A stretch of 64,000 nt of DNA from NCBI RefSeq assembly GCF_036946125.1, contig NZ_JAQIJT010000002.1, forward strand, positions 2,534,656 through 2,598,655, given 5' to 3'. How positions within the stretch are numbered: the stretch's first letter is position 1; every line of letters starts with the position of its first letter. This document shows, piece after piece, positions 54,848-64,000 of this stretch. The translations under genes were made by a program, and so were the position numbers. Source of the DNA: Sphingomonas adhaesiva (lineage in GTDB: Bacteria; Pseudomonadota; Alphaproteobacteria; Sphingomonadales; Sphingomonadaceae). Below the pieces are notes generated by a model that did not search any database, was not told the DNA's origin, and saw nothing but the letters and a program-made list of their open reading frames with translations.

Positions 54848-55711
54848 ATGGTCGCCGCGGTAGCGGGCAGCGGACGGGCGACACTGGGCGAGGGGCCGCT
54901 GTGGTCCGGCCGCGAACGGGCCGTCTACTGGGTCGACATACTGGGGCGGTGCGTGCGGCGGCTGGCGCTGGCGGACGGCACGGTGACGGCATGGGACATG
55001 CCCGCGCCGACCGGCTGGATCATCGAGCGGCAGGATCGCGCCGGCTTCATCGCCGGCACGGCCACCGGCTTCGTCGAACTGCTGCTGCCCCCGGGTGCCG
55101 CGCCGGTCGTGACCCCCATCCACGACCCCGAGCCCGACCTGCCCGCCAACCGCATGAACGATGCGAAGGCGGACGCCGCCGGTCGCATCTGGGCCGGGAC
55201 GATGCCGTTTTCGTGCCAGGGGGAGACGGGCGCCTTCTATCGGCTCGACCCGGACTTCAGCTGCCGCCAGGTGGATGCACCCTATACGATCGCCAACGGC
55301 CCCGCGATCGCGCCGGACGGCCGGACGATCTTCCACACCGATACCGCGCGGCGCACCATCTTCCGGTTCGACGTTCACGACGACGGCACGCTCGGCCGAC
55401 GGGCGCCGCACATCGTGTTCGACGAGGCATGGGGCAGCCCCGATGGCATGACGCTGGACGCCGACGGCTGCCTGTGGGTGGCGCATTGGGGAACCGGGCA
55501 GGTCAGCCGCTTCGATCCGCCGGGCGCACGGATGCGGTCGATCGCGCTGCCCGCGTCGCAGATCACCAGCATGACCTTTGCCGGCGACGGGCTCGACCGG
55601 ATGTTCGTCACCTCCGCCGCGGACGGATGCGATGACGAGCCGCTGGCCGGCGCGCTGTTCGAGGTCGATCCGGGATGCCGCGGGCTGCCGACCCAGCGGT
55701 TCGGCGGGTAG
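54848..55711 (+). CDS. SMP-30/gluconolactonase family galactonolactonase
   Basis: Opens galactonolactone to galactonate. Six-bladed propeller protein of 287 residues with LGEGPLWS (Glu ligand), NRMNDAKADAAGRIWAGT, IAPDGRTIFHTDT and GSPDGMTLDADGCLWV. The start at 54848 lies directly after the dehydratase stop. It is a paralogue of the lactonase at 4730, differing in the C-terminus and in loop lengths. It converges with the GntR gene, with a 38-bp gap. Confidence 0.87.
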   Translation: MVAAVAGSGRATLGEGPLWSGRERAVYWVDILGRCVRRLALADGTVTAWDMPAPTGWIIERQDRAGFIAGTATGFVELLLPPGAAPVVTPIHDPEPDLPANRMNDAKADAAGRIWAGTMPFSCQGETGAFYRLDPDFSCRQVDAPYTIANGPAIAPDGRTIFHTDTARRTIFRFDVHDDGTLGRRAPHIVFDEAWGSPDGMTLDADGCLWVAHWGTGQVSRFDPPGARMRSIALPASQITSMTFAGDGLDRMFVTSAADGCDDEPLAGALFEVDPGCRGLPTQRFGG

Positions 55712-55749
55712 CGGACGCCTGCCACCCCGGCCACGCCTGTCGATCGGGC

Positions 55750-56478
55750 CTAGTCGCGCTGGTCGCCGATCAGGTCGAGCACGTCGCCGATGATGCGCCG
55801 CATCGCCCGGCGGCTGGCATCGGCGTCGCGGGTCGCGATCGCATCCGCAACGGCGGCGTGATCGGCGATGTTGGCCGAGCGCCCCTTGATGCGGTTGGTG
55901 AAGCGGATCGACGTGTGGAGCGCCGTCGCCACCACGGTGCGGAACTGGGCGTAGAACGGGTTGCCCGACGCCTGGAGGATCGCGACGTGGAAGGCGATGT
56001 CGGCCTCCAGCGGATCGCCGGTGCCCGATTCGGCCGCCGCCATCCGCGCCAGCTCGGCGCGGATCGCCGCCATGTCCGCAGCGGAATGGAACTGCGCCGC
56101 CAGCGCCGCCGCCTCCGGCTCGATCGCGATTCGCAGCTGGTTGAACTGGCGCAGCAGGTCGACCGAGAATTTGCGCTCCAGCAGCCAGCGCAGCACGTCG
56201 GTGTCGAACAGGTTCCACTGCGACGCCGGGCTGACGACCGTCCCCTGCCGCGGCCGGGCGGTCACCAAACCCTTCGCGGTCAGCATCTTGACCGCTTCCC
56301 GCGTCACCGAACGGCTGACCCCGTACGCCTTGGCGATCTCCGCCTCGGTCGGGAACGGGCGCGTTTCGTAGCGGCCGATGACGATCGCCTTGCCCAGCGT
56401 GTCGAGCATCCCGTGCGTCAGGTTGCGGCCGAGATCGTGCTGCAAGGCGCGATCGGATGTGGTGTGCCCCCTCTCCAT
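55750..56478 (-). CDS. GntR/FCD family regulator, probable repressor of the galactose regulon
   Basis: Transcription factor of 242 residues. The winged helix-turn-helix (residues about 22-82) contains FPTEAEIAKAYGVSRSVTREA and LVTARPRQGTVV. The FCD effector domain includes EADIAFHVAILQASGNPF with a metal-binding His, and the Asp/His pattern of the FadR subfamily. It sits inside the galactose genes and is divergent from the symporter across the TTATCGTATAA operator, so autoregulation is likely. By analogy with DgoR the effector could be galactonate or a later intermediate. The start at 56478 has only a weak AGAAG; an upstream in-frame start is possible. Confidence 0.88.
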   Translation of the reverse strand: MERGHTTSDRALQHDLGRNLTHGMLDTLGKAIVIGRYETRPFPTEAEIAKAYGVSRSVTREAVKMLTAKGLVTARPRQGTVVSPASQWNLFDTDVLRWLLERKFSVDLLRQFNQLRIAIEPEAAALAAQFHSAADMAAIRAELARMAAAESGTGDPLEADIAFHVAILQASGNPFYAQFRTVVATALHTSIRFTNRIKGRSANIADHAAVADAIATRDADASRRAMRRIIGDVLDLIGDQRD

Positions 56479-56538
56479 AATGCTTCTTCTGCGCCAAGCT
56501 ATGCGCCATGTGAAGTCGTCGGACTGGACTTGCACAAT

Positions 56539-56549
56539 TTATCGTATAA
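56539..56549. promoter_or_regulatory. Galactose-regulon operator, regulator-symporter promoter
   Basis: TTATCGTATAA (reverse TTATACGATAA) lies between the gntR start at 56478 and the symporter start at 56580, 31 bp before the latter. It is the second of three copies of TTRTAYGATAA. Confidence 0.65.
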
Positions 56550-56579
56550 TTCAGCAGCAGCTTGGGGAGGAACGGCGCG

Positions 56580-58178
56580 ATGACGCTCTCGACGATCGAT
56601 CTGGCGGTGGTGATCGCCTATGCAGTGGGCATCTTCGCGCTGGCGCAGTGGGTGAGCCGCGACAAGGCGGGCGAGACGAAGGACTCCTCGGACTATTTCC
56701 TGGCGTCCAAGTCGCTGCCGTGGTGGGCGATCGGGGCGTCGCTGATCGCGGCGAACATCTCCGCCGAGCAGATCGTCGGCATGGCGGGGTCGGGCTATGC
56801 GATCGGGCTCGCCATCTCCTCCTACGAATGGATGGCCGCGCTCACCCTGCTGATCGTCGGCAAGTGGTTCCTGCCGATCTTCCTGAGGAACGGCATCTAC
56901 ACGATGCCGCAATTCCTGGAGCAGCGCTACGGCCCGAACCTGCGCACGCTGATGGCGGTGTTCTGGCTCGGGCTGTACGTCTTCGTGAACCTGACCTCGA
57001 TCATCTGGCTGGGCTCGATCGCGGTCAATCAGGTGGCGGGCGTCGACCAGGACGCGGCGCTGATCGCGCTGGGGCTGTTCGCGCTCCTCTATCAGCTGCG
57101 CGGCGGGTTGAAGGCGGTGGCGCTGACCGACATCGTCCAGGTGACGCTGCTGGTCTTCGGCGGGCTGTGCGTCTCGGCGATCACGCTGTCGCGGATCGGG
57201 GGCGCGGGCGGCATCATCGGCGGGTTCGCGCGGTTGCAGCAGGTCGCGCCCGAACATTTCGAGATGATCCTGTCGCCCGACAATCCCTTCTACAAGGACC
57301 TGCCCGGCATTTCGGTGCTGATCGGGGGCATGTGGATCGCGAACCTGAGCTATTGGGGGTTCAACCAATATATCATCCAGCGCGCGCTGGCGGCCAAGGA
57401 CCTGCCCGAGGCGCAGAAGGGCATCGTGCTGGCGGCGTTCCTGAAGATGCTGATGCCGTTCGTGATCGTCGTGCCCGGCATCGCCGCCGTCGTGCTGGCG
57501 CCCGACCTGGCCAAGCCCGACCAGGCGTATCCGACGATGCTGCGGCTGTTGCCGCCGGGGCTGCTGGGCCTCGTCTTCGCCGCGCTGGTGGCGGCGATCG
57601 TCGCCTCCACCGCGTCCAAGATCAACTCGATCGCGACGATCTTCACGCTCGATCTCTATGCCAAGCGCAAGGGCGCCGCGACCGCCGCAGAGGACGGCGC
57701 GGCGAAGGACCCGGCGACCGAGCGGCGGCTGGTGATGGTCGGGCGCATCGCCGCGGCGGTGGCGATCGTGCTGGCGATGGTCACCGCGCGCCCGCTGCTG
57801 GGCAAGTCGGACCAGGCGTTCCAGTACATCCAGGAATATACCGGCTTCTTCACGCCGGGCATCACCGTCATCTTCCTGATGGGGCTGTTCTGGCGCCGCG
57901 CGACGGAGGCCGGCGCGCTGACCGCGGCGGTCGCCTCCTTCGTGCTGTCGCTGGTGCTGAAATCGGCGCTGCCGGCGCTGCCGTTCATGAACCGGATGGT
58001 CGTGGTCTTCGTCGCCGCCGCCGCACTCGCCGCGATCGTCTCGCTGCTGCGCCCGCAGGCGCGCGAGGCGAACCGCGTCGTCACCGGCGACGTCAGCTAC
58101 GCCACCACCACCGCGTTCAACGTCGCCGCCCTGGGCGTCCTGGCGATCCTCGTCGCCCTCTATGCGACATGGTGGTGA
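56580..58178 (+). CDS. Sodium:sugar symporter, SSS/SGLT family
   Basis: Inner-membrane Na+-coupled galactose or glucose carrier, 532 residues with about 14 helices. DYFLASKSLPWWAIGASLIAA, the GGLKAVALTDIVQ segment and ASTASKINSIATIFTLDLY (sodium-site Ser/Thr) are typical of vSGLT-like proteins. GGGGAGG precedes the ATG. The kinase gene begins one base after its stop. Uptake of galactose released by the GH53 enzyme and other galactosidases is the expected role. Confidence 0.92.
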   Translation: MTLSTIDLAVVIAYAVGIFALAQWVSRDKAGETKDSSDYFLASKSLPWWAIGASLIAANISAEQIVGMAGSGYAIGLAISSYEWMAALTLLIVGKWFLPIFLRNGIYTMPQFLEQRYGPNLRTLMAVFWLGLYVFVNLTSIIWLGSIAVNQVAGVDQDAALIALGLFALLYQLRGGLKAVALTDIVQVTLLVFGGLCVSAITLSRIGGAGGIIGGFARLQQVAPEHFEMILSPDNPFYKDLPGISVLIGGMWIANLSYWGFNQYIIQRALAAKDLPEAQKGIVLAAFLKMLMPFVIVVPGIAAVVLAPDLAKPDQAYPTMLRLLPPGLLGLVFAALVAAIVASTASKINSIATIFTLDLYAKRKGAATAAEDGAAKDPATERRLVMVGRIAAAVAIVLAMVTARPLLGKSDQAFQYIQEYTGFFTPGITVIFLMGLFWRRATEAGALTAAVASFVLSLVLKSALPALPFMNRMVVVFVAAAALAAIVSLLRPQAREANRVVTGDVSYATTTAFNVAALGVLAILVALYATWW

Positions 58179-58179
58179 G

Positions 58180-59040
58180 ATGAGGTTCCTCGCCGTCGAC
58201 TGGGGCACCACCAACCGCCGCGTGTTCGCGATCGACGACGGCCGCGTCGTCACCACCGAGCGCGACGATCGCGGCGCATCGGTCGTGGAGGACTTCCCCG
58301 CCGAGATCGCCGCGATCCGGGCGCGGCACGGGGACCATCCGCTGCTGCTCGCGGGCATGGTGGGATCGAATATCGGGTGGCGCGCCATGCCCTACGTCCC
58401 CGCGCCCGCCGGACTGGCGGAGGTCGCCGCCGCGGTCGCGCAAGTGGCGCCGGGGGTCCGGATCGTGCCGGGCGTCTCGTACCGCGACGCGCGGCGCGGC
58501 GACGTGATGCGCGGCGAGGAGGTGCAGTTGCTGGGCGCGGTCGCCGCCGGACAGGTGCCGGCGGACGCGCTGCTGTGCCAGCCGGGCACGCATTGCAAAT
58601 GGGCGACGATGGCGCAGGGGCGGATCGCCGCCTTCGTCACCGCGATGACGGGCGAGCTGTTCTCGCTGCTGCGCACGCACGGGCTGCTGGCGCGCCAGCT
58701 GACCGGCCCGGTGAGCGACGGCGCTGCGTTCCGCGACGGCGTGGCGGAGGGGGCGCGCGCCGACCTGGCCGCCAGCCTCTTCGGCATTCGCGCCGCCGCG
58801 CTGCTGGGGATGCGCGACGATGCGGCGGCGGCCGCATATGCCAGCGGGCTCCTGATCGGCGCCGATGTGGCGCAGCGACTGGCGCAGGCGCGCCACGACC
58901 TCGTCCACGTCCTCGCCGATCCGGCGCTGGGCGGGCTGTACGCCGCCGCGATCGAGACGCTGGGGCGCCGCGCCGCGATCGTCGACAGCAACGCCGCCTT
59001 CGTCGCCGGAATCACCCGCATACAGGAGCTTGCCGCATGA
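58180..59040 (+). CDS. dgoK: 2-dehydro-3-deoxygalactonokinase
   Basis: ATP-dependent phosphorylation of 2-keto-3-deoxygalactonate to KDPGal. The protein has 286 residues. FLAVDWGTTNRRVFAI at the N-terminus and QPGTHCKWATM near residue 130 are the DgoK signatures, followed by TGELFSLL. GGTGGTGAG precedes the ATG. Its stop overlaps the aldolase start (ATGA). The kinase together with the aldolase identifies the phosphorylative galactonate route. Confidence 0.93.
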   Translation: MRFLAVDWGTTNRRVFAIDDGRVVTTERDDRGASVVEDFPAEIAAIRARHGDHPLLLAGMVGSNIGWRAMPYVPAPAGLAEVAAAVAQVAPGVRIVPGVSYRDARRGDVMRGEEVQLLGAVAAGQVPADALLCQPGTHCKWATMAQGRIAAFVTAMTGELFSLLRTHGLLARQLTGPVSDGAAFRDGVAEGARADLAASLFGIRAAALLGMRDDAAAAAYASGLLIGADVAQRLAQARHDLVHVLADPALGGLYAAAIETLGRRAAIVDSNAAFVAGITRIQELAA

Positions 59041-59660
59041 CCCACCTCGCCGCCTTCGACACCGCCTTCGCGCATTGCCCGTTGATCGCGATCCTGCGCG
59101 GGGTGCGCGTGGACGAGGTGGTCGCGATCGGCGAGGCGCTGGTCGCGGCGGGGTTCACGATCATCGAGGTGCCGCTGAACTCGCCCGACCCGCTCGCCAG
59201 CATCGCCGCGCTGGCGCGCGCGCTGAAGGGGCGCGCGGTCGTCGGCGCGGGCACCGTGCTGCGCGTCGAGGATGTGGCGGCGGTGCAGGCGGCGGGCGGT
59301 ACGGTCATCATCGCGCCCAACGCCAACCCCGCGGTGATCGCGGCGGCGGCGGCGCGCGGGCTGGTCGCGCTGCCGGGGGTGGCGACCCCGACCGAGGCGT
59401 TCGCGGCGCTCGACGCGGGCGCGGCTGCGCTGAAGCTGTTCCCGGCGGAGGCCGCGTCGCCCGCGGTGCTGAAGGCGATGCGCGCGGTGCTGCCCAAGGC
59501 GGTGCGGGTGCTGCCGGTGGGCGGCGTGACCCCGGAGGGGATGGCGCCGTGGCGCGCGGCGGGCGCGGCGGGGTTCGGGCTGGGCTCCGCGCTGTACGCG
59601 GCGGGGATGACGGCGGACGAGGTGGGCGCGCGGGCGGCGCGATTCGTCGCCGCGCTGTGA
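59037..59660 (+). CDS. dgoA: 2-dehydro-3-deoxy-6-phosphogalactonate aldolase
   Basis: Cleaves KDPGal to pyruvate and glyceraldehyde 3-phosphate. TIM-barrel aldolase of 207 residues with Lys133 in LKLFPAE as the Schiff-base residue, Glu44 in IIEVPLN as the acid/base, ILRGV near residue 20 and LPVGGVTPEGM for phosphate binding. Last gene of the symporter-kinase-aldolase operon. It is the functional counterpart of the remnant at 7273. Confidence 0.94.
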   Translation: MTHLAAFDTAFAHCPLIAILRGVRVDEVVAIGEALVAAGFTIIEVPLNSPDPLASIAALARALKGRAVVGAGTVLRVEDVAAVQAAGGTVIIAPNANPAVIAAAAARGLVALPGVATPTEAFAALDAGAAALKLFPAEAASPAVLKAMRAVLPKAVRVLPVGGVTPEGMAPWRAAGAAGFGLGSALYAAGMTADEVGARAARFVAAL

Positions 59661-59814
59661 GCGGAAGTTGACAAAGTTGACGCCACGTCGGCGCCGGAAG
59701 CGGGTTCGTGCGGGGGTGTCGCGGGCGGCGTGAGCTGGGCGGGGGTCGACGGGCGCAACACGATCCGGCGGGCATGCCTGATGACGGGGCGTGTAGGACA
59801 GCGGTTTTCCGGAA

Positions 59815-60060
59815 CGTCATCCCGGGCCTGACCCAGGACCTCTGCGAACGTCGTGGATCGCTTGACGATGTCGCCGTTCCCCGGCGCAGGCCGGGGTCCA
59901 GCTGGCGTGGCTTTTCCGTCTGTTACCGCCGTCCCCCAGCTGGGCCCCGGCCTTCGCCGGGGAACAAGGAACCGAGTTTCGCAGAGGCCTCGATCAAGTC
60001 CGGGACGACGCGGGATGCGGCCGCCTTGCGCCCGCGCCGTCGTCCCCGCGGAGGCGGGTG
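59815..60060. repeat. Nested palindromic (REP-like) intergenic repeat
   Basis: The 407-bp gap between the aldolase and GH53 genes has no gene but contains layered inverted repeats. CCTCTGCGAA (59839-59848) is matched exactly by TTCGCAGAGG (59978-59987). Inside, CCCCGGCGCAGGCCGGGG (from 59879) is matched by CCCCGGCCTTCGCCGGGG (59945-59962). The flanks CGTCATCCCGGG and GTCCGGGACGACG pair loosely, and another CCCCGCGGAGGCGGG unit follows at about 60043. This style of GTCATCCCGG/CCCCGGC repeat is common between genes in sphingomonads. It lies between convergent genes and could stop transcription from both sides. Confidence 0.75.
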
Positions 60061-60067
60061 GACGGCG

Positions 60068-61182
60068 CTACTTCGCCGTCGCGCCCCGGCGGTAGTCGTG
60101 CGTCAGGAAATCGAACGCCGGCAGCGCCTCGTGCCGCCGGTAGTCGAACCAGGCGGCGTTTTCCCAGTTGGAGCCCTTGCCCCACCGCGTCCCGCAGCGG
60201 GTCGACACCCAGTTGGGCTCCCAATAGACCACGCCGACGCCGCCCGCATCGACCACCGTCTGCGTCAGGTCGATGAGATACCGGCGCTGCCCCGCCGGCG
60301 TCGCGGGATAGCCCGCCACCAGCGTATCCTCGCCCAGCAGGTTGGGCGAGGTATCGGCATTGGCCATGGTGAAGGGATAGGCCGTCTCCACCACGATCAC
60401 GTCCGCCTTGTAGCGCGCCTTCACGCGCGCCAGCGTCGCGCCCATCTCGGGCATCGATTGGGTCGACCACTTCTTGTAATAGCTGATGCCGATCACGTCA
60501 TAGTCGAGCACCCCGGCCGCGGTCGCATCGTCGAACCAGCGCTCGACATTCTCGGGCTGCGCGATGTGGAGCATCACGCGCGGCGCGATCCGGCCCGCCT
60601 TCCCCGCATCGCGCACCGCCTTGATCCCGGCGTTGAATAGCGTCGCGTTGCGGGTCCAGTCGATCGCCTTCTTCGGCCCCGCCATCAGTTCCGGGTTGGT
60701 TTCGTTGCCGACCTGGACCATCTCCGGCATCAGCCCCTGTGCGTCGAGCCTGCCCAGCACGTCGCGGGTGTAGGCGTAGAGCGCCTTCGCCTGCGCGGGC
60801 GTATCGAGCGCCGCCCAGGCGGCGGGCACGATCTGCTTGTCGCCGTCGGCCCAGTCGTCCGAATAATGGAAGTCGAGCAGCACCTGCATGCCCGCCGCCT
60901 TCGCCCGGCGGATCGTCTTCGAGACGTCGGCCAGGTCGCTGTACTTCGTCCATTTCGCATCGTTCCAGATGCGCACGCGGACGATGTTGCCGCCCTTCTT
61001 CGCGAGCAGCGCGTACGGATCGACCGGCTTTCCGCCGCTGCGATAGACCGCGCCGCAATCCTCCATCTCGTTGACGTAGGACAGGTCCGCGCCGAGGTAG
61101 AGCGGCGGCACCGGAGCGCGTGGTCCCGCGAGCGCCGGGGTGGCGGCCAGCAGCGCGGCGGCGGTGAGGAGCGCGCGGCGCA

Positions 61183-61183
<1 letters not shown>
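60068..61183 (-). CDS. GH53 arabinogalactan endo-beta-1,4-galactanase
   Basis: Secreted endo-galactanase of 371 residues that cuts the beta-1,4-galactan backbone of type I arabinogalactan. A signal peptide ends at about Ala19 (ATPALAG). GADLSYVNEMEDCGAVYR opens the barrel; Glu161 in QVGNETNPE is the expected acid/base and Glu266 in VVETAYPF the expected nucleophile; VYWEPNW and WGKGSNWENAAWFD are family landmarks. The ATG shares a base with the stop of the TBDR gene (TGATG), so the enzyme is translated with the receptor. Confidence 0.94.
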
Positions 61184-63928
<2,745 letters not shown>

Positions 63929-63972
63929 GGTCGTCCTCCCCTGTCGGCCCCTCTTGCGAGCGCCCGACGTTT

Positions 63973-63983
63973 TTGTATGATAA
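63973..63983. promoter_or_regulatory. Galactose-regulon operator upstream of the TBDR-GH53 operon
   Basis: TTGTATGATAA is the third copy of TTRTAYGATAA, 45 bp upstream of the receptor GTG. It puts the galactan receptor and endo-galactanase under the same control as galactose catabolism. Confidence 0.65.
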
Positions 63984-64000
63984 ATCAGCCAGCCGTGGCA

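Overview
The window looks like one chromosomal stretch of a high-GC alphaproteobacterium of the Sphingomonas type. Three things point that way: several large TonB-dependent receptors (TBDRs), dense operons joined by 4-nt ATGA/GTGA overlaps, and oxidative (dehydrogenase/lactonase/dehydratase) sugar catabolism instead of Leloir-type genes. No rRNA, tRNA, CRISPR array, integrase or transposase was seen. The taxonomic call is an inference from gene content and composition.

Region 1 (1-21.3 kb) is a galactose/arabinose glycan utilisation locus. It encodes an aldose 1-epimerase cut by the window edge, a FucP-like permease, a GH127-type glycosidase, an SMP-30 lactonase, a 2-oxoglutarate-semialdehyde-type aldehyde dehydrogenase, an AraD1/FAH-type dehydratase, a Gfo/Idh sugar 1-dehydrogenase, a GH2 beta-galactosidase, a GH36 alpha-galactosidase, a large TBDR and two tandem GH27 enzymes. 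The divergent promoters here share a GTCAGAC-centred operator that fits the GntR/FadR pattern. A decayed KDPGal-aldolase gene lies between the aldehyde dehydrogenase and araD1.

Region 2 (21.5-26.8 kb) holds a cytochrome P450, a SnoaL-like protein, two APH-fold kinases and a LysR regulator. It resembles a small-molecule catabolic locus.

Region 3 (26.8-37 kb) is the least familiar part. A TBDR is coupled to a stand-alone adenylation enzyme. Divergent to them is an operon of an SCP2-like protein, a beta-lactamase-fold hydrolase, a carrier-protein/thioesterase fusion, an oligosaccharide flippase and a 2OG-Fe(II) oxygenase. A GT2 glycosyltransferase follows. Together they look like a split, minimal carrier-protein assembly line tied to export and uptake.

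Region 4 (37-45.3 kb) has another TBDR, a sugar ABC importer (binding protein, two permeases, convergent ATPase) and a GST-like protein.

Region 5 (45.6-51.5 kb) is a six-gene Mrp Na+/H+ antiporter operon with a fused subunit A/B that carries an apparent frameshift. Two tiny genes follow, one of them Rmf/CrpP-like.

Region 6 (52-64 kb) is a second regulon for D-galactose/galactan. It encodes galactose dehydrogenase, an IlvD/Edd dehydratase, an SMP-30 lactonase, a GntR/FCD regulator, an SSS symporter, KDGal kinase, KDPGal aldolase, a GH53 endo-galactanase and a TBDR broken by a small frameshift. Three promoters share a different operator, TTRTAYGATAA. The two sugar regulons carry paralogous dehydrogenases and lactonases, but only region 6 has an acid dehydratase, a kinase and an intact aldolase, so region 1 may depend on them.
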